From positions 1 to 29,898 of the IMG/VR virus record IMGVR_UViG_3300017772_000072: a DNA stretch of 29,898 nucleotides. The stretch is one strand, 5' to 3'. The translations under genes and the position numbers were made by a program. Below the pieces are notes generated by a model. It was not told the DNA's origin. It ran no database searches and saw only the letters and a list, made by a program, of their open reading frames with translations. The DNA comes from a virus. This document shows, piece by piece, positions 13,095-21,211 of this stretch (the stretch's first letter is position 1; the number at the start of each line of letters is the position of its first letter).

Positions 13095-13102
13095 TATTTT
13101 TG
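13095..13102 (+). promoter_or_regulatory. TAnnTTTG promoter box before the tape measure gene
   Basis: TATTTTTG is an exact match, 16 bases upstream of ATG 13119 and directly after the terminator T-run. The sequence after it (AATAAAAT) resembles that downstream of the 1134 and 26971 boxes. Confidence 0.55.
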
Positions 13103-13118
13103 AATAAAATAAAATTAC

Positions 13119-15623
13119 ATGGCGGATAGTAAATTAAGAGTACAACTAATTGGCGATGCATCACGACTAACTGGTACGCTAAATAAAGCGAGTGCAAGGT
13201 TAAAATCATTTGGTAAAAACGTATCTAGTATTGGAGCTAGTATGCAAAGATTTGCATTACCAATAGCATTAGCTGGTGGTGCGGCTATAAAAATGGGTGC
13301 TGACTTTGACAAGTCATTAACTAAAATAAAATCTTTGGTTGGTATTGCTGGGAATGAGGTTGATAAGATGGGTAAAAAAGCCAGACAAATGGCAATTGAA
13401 ACTGGTGCATCAAGTACTGATGCGGCTGATGCTTTATTTTTTATTACATCAGCTGGTTTAGAGGGTAGTGATGCAATGGATGTTTTAAATGCATCCTTAA
13501 AAGCTAGTGCGGTTGGTTTAGGCGATGTTACCCAGGTGGCCGATGCGGCAACCTCAGCGATGAATGCTTATGGCTCAGATACACTAAGTGCAAGTGATGC
13601 AACCGATGTATTGGTAGCGGCTGTTAGAGAGGGTAAATTATCTAGTGAGGAATTATCTGGCTCAATTGGTTCAGTTATTCCTATTGCCTCAAATATGGGG
13701 GTTACATTTAATGAGGTTGGTGCAACTATGGCGGCAATGTCTAGGACTGGTACAAATGCGGCAACAGCATCTATGCAGTTAAAAAACATATTGATGTCTA
13801 TTAATAAGCCATCAAGTGAGGCGGCTAAAGAACTTACAAAACTAGGTTTGTCTAGTGCTTCTTTAAAAGAACAAATTAAACAAGAGGGTTTATTATCTGT
13901 TTTAGAAACTTTAAAAAGTAAATTTGAAAAAAATGCTGATGCTCAATCTAAAGTTTTTGGTAACTCAAGAGCTTTAATGGGTGTTATGGATTTACTTGGT
14001 AAAGGTATTGATTCAACAAGAGAAATATTTGGTGAATTAAATAACGTACAAGGAGCAACACAAAAAGCATTTGATGAAACCTCTAAAAGTGCAAGTTTTA
14101 AATTAACAAAAGCATTAAATACAGCCAAGGAATCATTTGCTGAAATGGGTTCTGTTTTACTAACTACATTATTGCCATTAATACAAGATATTACTGGATT
14201 TATTACAAGATTATTTCAAGCATTTAATAAGCTCGACCCTGGTATGCAAAAATTTATTGCGGCCTCTGGTGTTTTAGCTGTTGCATTACCTACAATTATT
14301 GGTTTATTTGGCACATTATTAACAGCTATTGGTGCATTATTATCACCAATTGGTTTAGTTGTATTGGCAATTGCTGGTATTGGTACTGCAATTTATAAAA
14401 ACTGGGAAACTGTTGGACCAGTATTAGTTAAATTATATAACAGATTTGTTGACTTATATAATTCTAGTTTGGAATTAAGATTAGGCATACATGGTTTAGG
14501 AGCAGTATTTAAAAGCGTTTTTATAGGTGCAAAAACATTAGTTTTAGAATTTAGTAACATATTCGTAACGATGTGGGAACTTATTAAGGAGTTTTCAGAG
14601 AAAGGAATGGATGGCGATTTTTTATTGGTTTTAAAAAAAGGTTTCAATAAAGGCGAACAAATTGCTAAAGATGGAGCTGATGAAATTAGTGGTGCTTTTA
14701 CAGATGGTTTTGTTAATGGTGTAACCTCACAACTAGAACATAAAACTTTTGAGGGTGTTACAAATGCATTAAAAAATGTGGCTACTAAAGCCAAAGGGAT
14801 GGTTACTGGATTATTAAGCGGTAATAATTTTGGTGGTGCCGCTGGTGGTGATGGTGATAAAAAGCGTGATGAGGTTGATATGGTTAGTGGTTCGGTTTTT
14901 AGAACAATTAGCAAAACTGGCGAGGAGGGAACACTTTTAGATACAGCTGGTATTGTTAGTGTTGGTAAAGACCCAATTACACTATTAACAGAAGGTATGA
15001 AAGAAAATAAACCAGCTTTTGATACCGCCTTAAATGGTATTGGTGCATCACTAACCGCAAACCTACTTATTCAACAAGAAAAAATGCAAAAATTTAAAGA
15101 AATTGGTTTGCAAATGGGTGAATCTATCAAAGGCACATTTTCACAAATGGGGTCATCAATAGCTCAATCATTAGGTGCTGGTGAAAGTGCATTAGGTACT
15201 TTTGCTGGTGTTCTTATAGAAACTGCAATGACTGCATTAGGAGCATCACTAGCTACAACAATGGGATTTGGTGCTGAATCAGCTGGAGCAACTGCAAAAT
15301 CAATGGGTCCATTAGCGGCATTTGTTTTACCAGCATTATTAGCTGGTGCGGCTGTTGCTGTTAAAGGTGCATTTAGTAAAGTAGAAAAACCAAAGAAATT
15401 TGCCGCTGGTGGTATTGTATCAACTCCAACAATGGGATTGATGGGCGAATATCCTGGAGCTAGAAGCAACCCAGAGGTTATTGCACCATTAGATAAATTA
15501 AAGGGTATGATAGGGGATAGGAATAATCAACAAGTACAAGTAGGTGGTTCATTTACTTTAAAAGGTCAGGATTTAATAGTGGCATTACAAAGAGCAAACA
15601 AGCAACGAAATAGAGTTATATAA
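13119..15623 (+). CDS. Tail tape measure protein (TP901 family)
   Basis: The 834-residue protein contains the TP901 core (PF10145) at about residues 60-330, with 'F-D-K-S-L-T-K-I-K-S-L-V-G', 'A-A-D-A-L-F-F-I-T-S-A-G-L' and 'M-G-V-T-F-N-E-V-G-A-T-M-A'. Long hydrophobic segments lie near 377-425 and 722-756, as is usual for the parts that enter or span the host membrane. Alanine- and glycine-rich repeats fill the rest. By the usual 0.15 nm per residue rule the tail would be about 125 nm long. It follows the chaperone pair and overlaps the tail-tip gene by one base. Confidence 0.93.
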   Translation: MADSKLRVQLIGDASRLTGTLNKASARLKSFGKNVSSIGASMQRFALPIALAGGAAIKMGADFDKSLTKIKSLVGIAGNEVDKMGKKARQMAIETGASSTDAADALFFITSAGLEGSDAMDVLNASLKASAVGLGDVTQVADAATSAMNAYGSDTLSASDATDVLVAAVREGKLSSEELSGSIGSVIPIASNMGVTFNEVGATMAAMSRTGTNAATASMQLKNILMSINKPSSEAAKELTKLGLSSASLKEQIKQEGLLSVLETLKSKFEKNADAQSKVFGNSRALMGVMDLLGKGIDSTREIFGELNNVQGATQKAFDETSKSASFKLTKALNTAKESFAEMGSVLLTTLLPLIQDITGFITRLFQAFNKLDPGMQKFIAASGVLAVALPTIIGLFGTLLTAIGALLSPIGLVVLAIAGIGTAIYKNWETVGPVLVKLYNRFVDLYNSSLELRLGIHGLGAVFKSVFIGAKTLVLEFSNIFVTMWELIKEFSEKGMDGDFLLVLKKGFNKGEQIAKDGADEISGAFTDGFVNGVTSQLEHKTFEGVTNALKNVATKAKGMVTGLLSGNNFGGAAGGDGDKKRDEVDMVSGSVFRTISKTGEEGTLLDTAGIVSVGKDPITLLTEGMKENKPAFDTALNGIGASLTANLLIQQEKMQKFKEIGLQMGESIKGTFSQMGSSIAQSLGAGESALGTFAGVLIETAMTALGASLATTMGFGAESAGATAKSMGPLAAFVLPALLAGAAVAVKGAFSKVEKPKKFAAGGIVSTPTMGLMGEYPGARSNPEVIAPLDKLKGMIGDRNNQQVQVGGSFTLKGQDLIVALQRANKQRNRVI

Positions 15624-17623
15624 TGGCGTATGGTGTAAAATACAGATTAGAGTTTTCCGATGATGCGGAAAATGGCAAAAAAATAGAAATTTTAAAAAAA
15701 AATTATTCTGGTTCTGTTTTACCAATAGTTGGTCAAGCTGACCCATGTGTTATTAGCTGGGAGGGTGATGACAATTTTTATTCGCCAATAAAAGGTTCTC
15801 AATGTACTTTAAATTTATTTGTAACTGATACAGTTAGTTATGATAATTTTTATGAATTTGATGAGAGAGAATATCAAGTAAAAATATCATATAAAGATAG
15901 CAGTAATAATTATCAAACATATTGGATAGGTTGGTTGGTGATTGACCAATTTAGAGAGGCAATTACAACAAAACCATTTCCAATATCACTAACAGCTTTT
16001 GATGGTTTGGGTACATTAGATGCCTACACAATGTATATAGATGATACAAGTGTTAACCAGGTTAATGCTAGAACCTATATTACACAAACATTAAATAATT
16101 TAGATTTAGAACTTGATATTTATGTAAGCCAAGATATATTTATTAGGAATCCTGGTAATACTGTATATTCATTATATGATGTTATGAATATAACACCTTA
16201 TGCATTACTTAAGGATAAATATGATGTTAATACTGCAAAGCATATATTAGAACAAGTTTTAAAAATATCAAATGCTAGGATTTTTCAAGCGTTTGGTAGT
16301 TGGTATATAATTAACAATTCAAGTTATTCGGCACAAAGTGTAAAAGATGCTAGTGCATCAACAGCTCAAGGTGGCACAATACCAACTGGTATTAGGGCAT
16401 CAGAATCTAGTAATTTAATTAATAATGGTACAGAGGCAATAAAATTTATTAAATACAATTATCAAGGTACATATCAATCAACATCAACAGTTAATATGTT
16501 AAAGCAGATACCTAGTCAATTGTTGCCAATAGAAAATTCATTAGTAAAAGAATTTTTAAGGCCATTAAATAGATTTAATATTACACATGAAACCTCACAA
16601 TATTTAGAAACTAATACTTTTACAAATTCTGGTTTTGAGCATGGTTTAGCAACTTGGACCACTTATACAAGTACTGGTACAACATCGCCTGGTGCATTAT
16701 CAAGTGATTTTACAAAACAAGGTTTAAATAGTTTTAAAAATACACAAACACAATTAAATGAAACTGGCACTAGAAAAACATTAACTAAAACAGCTGATGT
16801 TTATAACTCAGCACATTTAGGCCATAAATTAAATGTTAATGCCTATTTTGATACTAATAGTGGTTATGGTAATGTAAGTTTTAGATTTAGTGTAAAAGTA
16901 GTGGAACAAGGGCCAGGAGCAACACAAACTAAATATTGGAATAATAGTTCTGAATCTTGGCAAAATAGTAGTGTTGTAAATATACAAGATATTGATTCTG
17001 TAAATGCATGGGATGAGTTTACTTATGATTTTGGTACGTTTCCAATAACTGGATTATTGACATTAGATTTATATGAACCTTATGTACAAAATTCTGGTGG
17101 TTTAAATGCTATATATTATGATAATATTGAGCTTTTATTTGACCGCAAAGAGGGTACAAAAAGAACAAATTTTTATGCTAGTATAGATGGTTTTGCTTAT
17201 GAAAGAGTTAGAACAACTGGCTCAAATTTAACTGGTGAGCTAGATTTAAGTGATTTACAATTATCATCAAATAATTATACAAATTGTGGTTTATCAGCAA
17301 CTAGCTGTATTAGACCAAGGGATGATAATGCTAGTTTTGTAAAGTCATTAGAACAAATTGTAACACAACAAGTAATAAATGATTATAGAACAAACCTTGT
17401 TAGATATGAGGGTAAATTATATAATTTAAATAATGACCCTATTGGTTTAAACAATAAGGTGTGGATAAACTTTGGCAATCCAGCTAGTGGTAATTTAAGA
17501 GAGGATGTAAGTTGTTATATTGATGGCATGACTTATAGTGTTAAGAAAAATGCCTATGAGGTTATTATGCACATACCAAATCAAAATGATGACCAAAGCA
17601 GTACATTTAAAGCAACATTTTAA
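15623..17623 (+). CDS. Tail tip/distal tail protein with inserted jelly-roll-like domain
   Basis: The 666-residue protein directly follows the tape measure, where distal tail or hub proteins lie. The N-terminal 200 residues (V-K-Y-R-L-E-F-S-D, 'I-S-W-E-G-D-D-N-F-Y', 'W-I-G-W-L-V-I-D-Q-F') have the style of a tail protein common in Bacteroidota phages. Residues about 330-506 look like an inserted carbohydrate-binding jelly roll: 'N-S-G-F-E-H-G-L-A-T-W' at its start and 'Y-Y-D-N-I-E-L-L-F' at its end, as in CBM_4_9-type domains. The C-terminus returns to a beta-rich tail fold. It probably contacts the cell surface. No protease signature is seen. Confidence 0.7.
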   Translation: MAYGVKYRLEFSDDAENGKKIEILKKNYSGSVLPIVGQADPCVISWEGDDNFYSPIKGSQCTLNLFVTDTVSYDNFYEFDEREYQVKISYKDSSNNYQTYWIGWLVIDQFREAITTKPFPISLTAFDGLGTLDAYTMYIDDTSVNQVNARTYITQTLNNLDLELDIYVSQDIFIRNPGNTVYSLYDVMNITPYALLKDKYDVNTAKHILEQVLKISNARIFQAFGSWYIINNSSYSAQSVKDASASTAQGGTIPTGIRASESSNLINNGTEAIKFIKYNYQGTYQSTSTVNMLKQIPSQLLPIENSLVKEFLRPLNRFNITHETSQYLETNTFTNSGFEHGLATWTTYTSTGTTSPGALSSDFTKQGLNSFKNTQTQLNETGTRKTLTKTADVYNSAHLGHKLNVNAYFDTNSGYGNVSFRFSVKVVEQGPGATQTKYWNNSSESWQNSSVVNIQDIDSVNAWDEFTYDFGTFPITGLLTLDLYEPYVQNSGGLNAIYYDNIELLFDRKEGTKRTNFYASIDGFAYERVRTTGSNLTGELDLSDLQLSSNNYTNCGLSATSCIRPRDDNASFVKSLEQIVTQQVINDYRTNLVRYEGKLYNLNNDPIGLNNKVWINFGNPASGNLREDVSCYIDGMTYSVKKNAYEVIMHIPNQNDDQSSTFKATF

Positions 17624-17649
17624 ACTTTTTTCTTTTCCTTGTTTGCTGG

Positions 17650-17690
17650 GAAAACCCTCTGAGTTCTTATATTTAGGGGGTTTTCTTTTA
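17650..17690 (+). terminator. Terminator at the end of the structural (late) block
   Basis: GAAAACCCTCT (17650-17660) pairs with AGGGGGTTTTC (17675-17685) over eleven positions with one wobble around a 14-base loop; TTTTA follows. It separates tail genes from the early/replication genes in the 135-base gap 17624-17758. Confidence 0.8.
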
Positions 17691-17732
17691 TAAAATAATT
17701 TAAAATAATTCTTTTATTTACAAATTTTTTTT

Positions 17733-17740
17733 TATTTTTA
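17733..17740 (+). promoter_or_regulatory. Probable promoter box for the early operon
   Basis: TATTTTTA differs from TAnnTTTG only in its last base and ends 18 bases before ATG 17759. It lies after the late terminator and before the regulator-recombination genes. Confidence 0.45.
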
Positions 17741-17758
17741 CAAGCTAAATAATTATAT

Positions 17759-17959
17759 ATGGAATTTGAACTACATTTCAGAAATGAGCTTAAAAGATTA
17801 AAATTTAAGCGTTACCATGTGTGTGAAATATTAAATTGCACAATGCCAACATTAAAAACTAAAATAGAAAATCCTGAGCGATTGACTGTTGGCGATATTA
17901 CTAAATTAAACAACTCAGGATTTGAATTAAATAGAATAATTTATGAACTAAAAAATTAA
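17759..17959 (+). CDS. Small helix-turn-helix regulator
   Basis: The 66-residue protein consists of short helices in a pattern like a minimal DNA-binding HTH: 'F-R-N-E-L-K-R-L-K', then 'V-C-E-I-L-N-C-T-M-P-T-L-K-T-K-I-E' (turn and recognition helix, with M-P-T-L-K-T-K like the recognition helix of Cro/XRE-type proteins) and 'L-T-V-G-D-I-T-K-L'. It is the first gene after the late terminator, so it may control early gene expression. There is no integrase or partner repressor nearby, which argues against a lysogeny switch. Family assignment is tentative. Confidence 0.55.
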   Translation: MEFELHFRNELKRLKFKRYHVCEILNCTMPTLKTKIENPERLTVGDITKLNNSGFELNRIIYELKN

Positions 17960-17968
17960 TTAAACTTT

Positions 17969-18499
17969 ATGAAATCAATAAATCAAAAGCTGTTTGCTTT
18001 ACAGCAAGAGATTGGAGCAATCTCGAAGGATGCAAAAAATCCTTTTTTTAAAAGCAGTTATTTCGACATCAATTCGCTAATTAATAATTTAAATCCACTT
18101 TTAAAAAAGCATAGTTTATTATTATTACAACCTATAATTAATAATGAGGTACATAGTGTTATACAAGATGTTGAATCCGATAATAGAATTTTATCTAGTA
18201 TTAAATTACCAGAAATTAATGACCCACAAAAATTAGGGAGCTGTATAACTTATTTTAGGCGATACACATTACAATCATTATTAGGCCTTATGGCTGAGGA
18301 TGATGATGGTAATTTAGCTAGTAATAAAAAGGTTGTAGTTAAAAAAGAGGATAACCGACCATGGTTAGATATTAACCAAAAAAAAGCTGTATTAAATAAT
18401 CAGCAAAGTAATGCAAAACAAGAGGCCCAAAGAATTTTAAATAAATATAGAATGAAAACTATTTGGGCAACAGAAATTAAAAATCAATTTAAACTTTAA
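17969..18499 (+). CDS. erf: ERF family single-strand annealing protein
   Basis: The 176-residue protein has the ERF family (PF04404) signature: an N-terminal 'L-F-A-L-Q-Q-E-I-G-A-I-S-K-D-A-K-N-P-F-F' helix-turn, a central strand region, and the block 'S-C-I-T-Y-F-R-R-Y-T-L-Q-S-L-L-G-L' (about 92-107) followed by an acidic E-D-D-D-G-N. ERF proteins anneal complementary single strands in phage recombination. The end is lysine/glutamine-rich. An SSB-like gene follows 11 bases after the stop, and a PD-(D/E)XK exonuclease lies three genes later, forming a lambda-Red-like set. Confidence 0.88.
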   Translation: MKSINQKLFALQQEIGAISKDAKNPFFKSSYFDINSLINNLNPLLKKHSLLLLQPIINNEVHSVIQDVESDNRILSSIKLPEINDPQKLGSCITYFRRYTLQSLLGLMAEDDDGNLASNKKVVVKKEDNRPWLDINQKKAVLNNQQSNAKQEAQRILNKYRMKTIWATEIKNQFKL

Positions 18500-18509
18500 A
18501 ATAATAAAT

Positions 18510-18839
18510 ATGGAACTAAAAGGAAAAATTAAGTTAATAAATCCCACCAAAGAATATGGTGCAAAAGGATTTAAAAAAAGAGAGCTAGTGATTGAAACTG
18601 GTGATGATTACCCACAATTTATAACTATTGAATTTATACAAGATAAATGTGAGGTATTAAATAGCTACAATGTTGGCGATGTTGTTACTATTGGTATTAA
18701 CATACAAGGTAGAGAATGGGAAAACCCTGAGGGTGAAACTAAATATTTTAACTCAATACAAGGTTGGAAAATTAGTAAAGAGGGCGGTTCGGCACCAGCT
18801 CCAGTAGTTGCAAATGAAAGTAACGATTTACCCTTTTAA
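18510..18839 (+). CDS. SSB-like OB-fold protein (DUF3127)
   Basis: The 109-residue protein matches DUF3127 (PF11325), an OB-fold family mostly from Bacteroidota: 'K-K-R-E-L-V-I-E-T', 'Q-F-I-T-I-E-F-I-Q-D-K-C', 'V-G-D-V-V-T-I-G-I-N-I-Q-G-R-E-W' and 'Y-F-N-S-I-Q-G-W-K-I'. A flexible A/P/S-rich linker leads to the end N-D-L-P-F, nearly identical to the acidic D-x-P-F tip of bacterial single-stranded DNA-binding proteins. It should bind ssDNA and recruit partners through its tail. It lies right behind the ERF gene. Confidence 0.88.
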   Translation: MELKGKIKLINPTKEYGAKGFKKRELVIETGDDYPQFITIEFIQDKCEVLNSYNVGDVVTIGINIQGREWENPEGETKYFNSIQGWKISKEGGSAPAPVVANESNDLPF

Positions 18840-18849
18840 ATCTTAAGTT

Positions 18850-19026
18850 ATGGCATACGAAAACAAAACAGAGACCATTGAAGGTGAAACATTTAATCAT
18901 TTTAGAAATCAAACTAAAAAGATTTATGATGCAATACACTTTTTGGTCAAGTTTAATTATCAAGTCATTGACTTAGAAAATAAATGGATTAACAAATCTA
19001 ATGTTGATGAGTTAGAACACCCTTAA
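18850..19026 (+). CDS. 58-residue hypothetical protein
   Basis: ATG 18850 follows the SSB-like stop by ten bases in the usual A/T context and the frame ends at TAA 19024-19026, right before a terminator. The protein is mostly helical with an amphipathic centre (I-Y-D-A-I-H-F-L-V-K-F-N) and an acidic end. It has no cysteine and no motif I recognise. The position in the recombination operon suggests a role in DNA metabolism, but nothing in the sequence shows this. Confidence 0.55.
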   Translation: MAYENKTETIEGETFNHFRNQTKKIYDAIHFLVKFNYQVIDLENKWINKSNVDELEHP

Positions 19027-19054
19027 TTAATATAAAAGCAAACAAAGGGAACGA

Positions 19055-19085
19055 AGGGCGTAATTAATTTTATGCCCTTTTTTTA
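19055..19085 (+). terminator. Terminator after the ERF/SSB operon
   Basis: AAGGGCGTAA (19055-19064) pairs with TTATGCCCTT (19071-19080) over ten positions with one wobble and a 6-base loop, followed by TTTTTATTTAT. It sits in the 121-base gap before ATG 19148. A weak TAAATTTA box at 19117-19124 may be the next promoter. Confidence 0.75.
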
Positions 19086-19147
19086 TTTATAATTTTTATT
19101 TATGCAAATTTTTTTTTAAATTTAAAATCAACTTTAAAATTTATTAT

Positions 19148-19351
19148 ATGAAAGTAACTAGAGTAACTAAAGTTTATCGCCCTATGCGAAAGGTCGGTAA
19201 TTTATTAAAAGACATTTTTAGGCCAAAAGAATCAAAGCATTTTTGGATAAGAGTTTGTGAAGTGGCTGAAACTAAAAAAGAAAAAAAAGCTCACATAAAA
19301 ATGATAAGTGATTTATTAAAAAATAGAATAAAAGTATATGAAAATAATTAA
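19148..19351 (+). CDS. 67-residue basic hypothetical protein
   Basis: The product is basic, with V-T-K-V-Y-R-P-M-R-K-V near the start and a K-K-E-K-K-A-H-I-K run in the middle, and probably helical in its second half. It starts after an A/T-rich leader and overlaps the exonuclease gene by 14 bases. No family is recognisable. A nucleic-acid-binding accessory to the neighbouring recombination genes is possible from charge and location only. Confidence 0.5.
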   Translation: MKVTRVTKVYRPMRKVGNLLKDIFRPKESKHFWIRVCEVAETKKEKKAHIKMISDLLKNRIKVYENN

Positions 19352-20093
19352 GGATAGCAATGAGGTTTACCATTCGCATAAATCTATAAGTGCAAGTGGT
19401 TTAAAGGAAATTTGGAAAAAATCAGTATATCATTTTTTAAATAGAAAATTTAAAGAAACTCCAGCAATGAAATTAGGAACTGCGGTTCATCAAATGTTGT
19501 TGGAGCCAGAGGATTTTGATGACATATATTATGTTATAGATAAAATTGATAAAAGGACCAAAGCTGGTAAAGAGGCATATAGCAACCAAATAGAATTGGC
19601 AAAAAACAAAATAGTATTAGAATCTGATATGTTTTATATTATTAAAGAAATTGTAAAATCATTTAATAAAAATAAATTAGCCAAACAATATACAAGAGGC
19701 GAAATGGAGCTATCACATTACACTAAATTTAATGGCATATATGTGAGGGTCCGACCAGATTGTATAAATAAAATGGCAAATTATATAAGTGATGTTAAAA
19801 CTTGCCAGGATAATTCACCAGAAGGATTTAAAAGGGATGTATATAAATGGGGTTACCATTTACAAGCGGCATTTTATATGGATGTTTGTGGCATAGATAA
19901 TTTTAAATTTATAGCTGTTACAACTACATATCCATATACTTGCGAGGTACATACTTTGGATGATGATACATTAGAATTTGGCCGCAATGCCTATAAACAA
20001 GCTATAAATAGTTGGAAAAATTATTTAGAAACTAATATACCACCTAGCTATACATGGTACAAATACGCTGAGGATGGCTCATTTTTATTATAA
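19338..20093 (+). CDS. PD-(D/E)XK exonuclease (DUF3799, RecE-like)
   Basis: The 251-residue protein has the layout of phage PDDEXK-like exonucleases of the DUF3799 group (PF12684): a start with S-I-S-A-S-G-L-K-E-I-W-K-K-S, 'K-L-G-T-A-V-H-Q-M-L-L' with H51, 'E-M-E-L' around 122-125, 'V-R-P-D' with D141, 'D-V-K-T' with D152 and K154, and Q176 in 'Y-H-L-Q-A-A-F-Y'. These are the metal and substrate residues of a RecB/lambda-exo-type nuclease. It would degrade one strand of duplex ends to feed the ERF annealing protein. Confidence 0.87.
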   Translation: MKIIKDSNEVYHSHKSISASGLKEIWKKSVYHFLNRKFKETPAMKLGTAVHQMLLEPEDFDDIYYVIDKIDKRTKAGKEAYSNQIELAKNKIVLESDMFYIIKEIVKSFNKNKLAKQYTRGEMELSHYTKFNGIYVRVRPDCINKMANYISDVKTCQDNSPEGFKRDVYKWGYHLQAAFYMDVCGIDNFKFIAVTTTYPYTCEVHTLDDDTLEFGRNAYKQAINSWKNYLETNIPPSYTWYKYAEDGSFLL

Positions 20094-20094
20094 T

Positions 20095-20547
20095 ATGAAA
20101 TTAGAATACTTTAAAGATATTGTTGAAAAACATACAGAATTAAAATTAAAAAATCCTACTAGAAAATTTGAGTATATTTTTGCCAGAGCGTGTTATTATT
20201 ATTTATGTAGAAAATACACTAAATGTAGTTTTCAGCAAATAAGCAAAACATTAAATAAAAACCATGCTACTGTAATACATAGCTTAAAAGAATTACCCTA
20301 TATTTTAAAACACCATAAACATTTACAAACAATGTTTAATCAAATATTAAAAGAGGCCGACAAAGATTATATTTTTGAATCTACAAAAATGAGCATTGAT
20401 GATTTAGTAAAAGAATATAATTTTTTATTGTTAAAAAATGGTGAGCTACAAAATAAGCTAGTAAATCAAGATAAAAAACTAAAATTAGTAAGGTCTGAAA
20501 ATAGAGAGATGAAACGAATTATTTACATCATGGCTGATACTGACTAA
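20095..20547 (+). CDS. DnaA domain IV-like DNA-binding protein
   Basis: The frame is open from 20074, but ATG 20095 follows the exonuclease stop by one base and gives 150 residues. Residues 25-70 contain the signature of the DnaA C-terminal DNA-binding domain (Bac_DnaA_C, PF08299): 'I-F-A-R-A-C-Y-Y-Y-L-C-R-K-Y', 'S-F-Q-Q-I-S-K-T-L-N' and 'K-N-H-A-T-V-I-H-S-L-K', where cellular DnaA has D-H-(S/T)-T-V. There is no AAA+ ATPase part. The C-terminal half (about 105-143) is a likely coiled coil. It may bind an origin, act as a regulator, or compete with host DnaA. Confidence 0.82.
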   Translation: MKLEYFKDIVEKHTELKLKNPTRKFEYIFARACYYYLCRKYTKCSFQQISKTLNKNHATVIHSLKELPYILKHHKHLQTMFNQILKEADKDYIFESTKMSIDDLVKEYNFLLLKNGELQNKLVNQDKKLKLVRSENREMKRIIYIMADTD

Positions 20548-20555
20548 ATATTTTT

Positions 20556-20563
20556 TAATTTTG
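20556..20563 (+). promoter_or_regulatory. TAnnTTTG promoter box before the VRR-NUC gene
   Basis: TAATTTTG is an exact match to the consensus in the 28-base gap; it ends 12 bases before ATG 20576. Confidence 0.5.
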
Positions 20564-20575
20564 TAAATAAATTTT

Positions 20576-20950
20576 ATGTATAAAAACCCATATAGTAAAT
20601 ATTTAGGCAAAGAGGATATATTACAAAACCAGGTCATGAGATATATTGGTTTAAAATATCCTAAGGCATTATTTACTCATGTAGCAAATGAAGGTAAACG
20701 AACAAAATTTGAACAATACAAAATGAAATATCTAGGCACTAAACCAGGCATACCAGATATTATGATTTTTAATCCTAATAAGACAAAGAATGGTTTAGCG
20801 ATTGAATTAAAAGCTGGGTATAACAAACCCACCGAAAACCAAAAAAAGTGGCTTAAAGAGCTTAACAATGAGAACTGGGTTGCTGTTTGGCATAACAATT
20901 TAGATGAATGTATTGAAACAATAGATAAATATTTTAACAATGGCATCTAA
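20576..20950 (+). CDS. VRR-NUC domain nuclease
   Basis: The 124-residue protein is close to the minimal phage VRR-NUC form (PF08774): E13 and Q17-x-x-V-M-R-Y at the start, 'F-T-H-V-A-N-E-G-K-R' (33-42), 'G-I-P-D-I-M-I-F' with D61, 'A-I-E-L-K-A-G' with E77 and K79, and Q89 in 'E-N-Q-K-K-W-L'. Such proteins are PD-(D/E)XK nucleases used for branched or flapped DNA such as Holliday junctions. All catalytic positions are intact. It probably resolves recombination or replication intermediates before packaging. Confidence 0.9.
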   Translation: MYKNPYSKYLGKEDILQNQVMRYIGLKYPKALFTHVANEGKRTKFEQYKMKYLGTKPGIPDIMIFNPNKTKNGLAIELKAGYNKPTENQKKWLKELNNENWVAVWHNNLDECIETIDKYFNNGI

Positions 20951-21197
20951 TAGAACAAAAAAAATATACTTTGAACCTAATACACAAAAGGTAAGATGGA
21001 CCCAAACCAGTAGCGATAATTTTAAATATGATTATAAATATATTGGCGAAGCTAATGAGCCAGAATTTGAGTTGCTTTTAGATTTTTTATGGTTTCTTTA
21101 TGAGGATAAAGAAATTACCTACAATCAATTCTTTGATACTTATAAAGAGATTAGAGATTTTTGCGATTCAATAAAAGGTTTGGTTGACAAAGAATAA
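20940..21197 (+). CDS. 85-residue hypothetical protein
   Basis: It begins inside the VRR-NUC gene (11-base overlap). The product has a polar, basic start (M-A-S-N-R-T-K-K-I-Y-F) and an acidic, aromatic-rich second half with 'F-L-W-F-L-Y-E-D-K-E' and 'F-D-T-Y-K-E-I-R-D-F'. No transmembrane segment, cysteine or catalytic motif is visible. It is placed between the nuclease and the initiator-like protein, so it may be a replication accessory factor, but this is only context. Confidence 0.5.
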   Translation: MASNRTKKIYFEPNTQKVRWTQTSSDNFKYDYKYIGEANEPEFELLLDFLWFLYEDKEITYNQFFDTYKEIRDFCDSIKGLVDKE

Positions 21198-21211
21198 TAT
21201 TTTACTTATTT

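Noticed and set aside
14393-14914. Reverse-strand open frame of 173 codons in the tape measure gene
   Set aside because: Its product has the hydrophobic, low-complexity look of an antisense reading of alanine- and lysine-rich sequence. No start context or motif.
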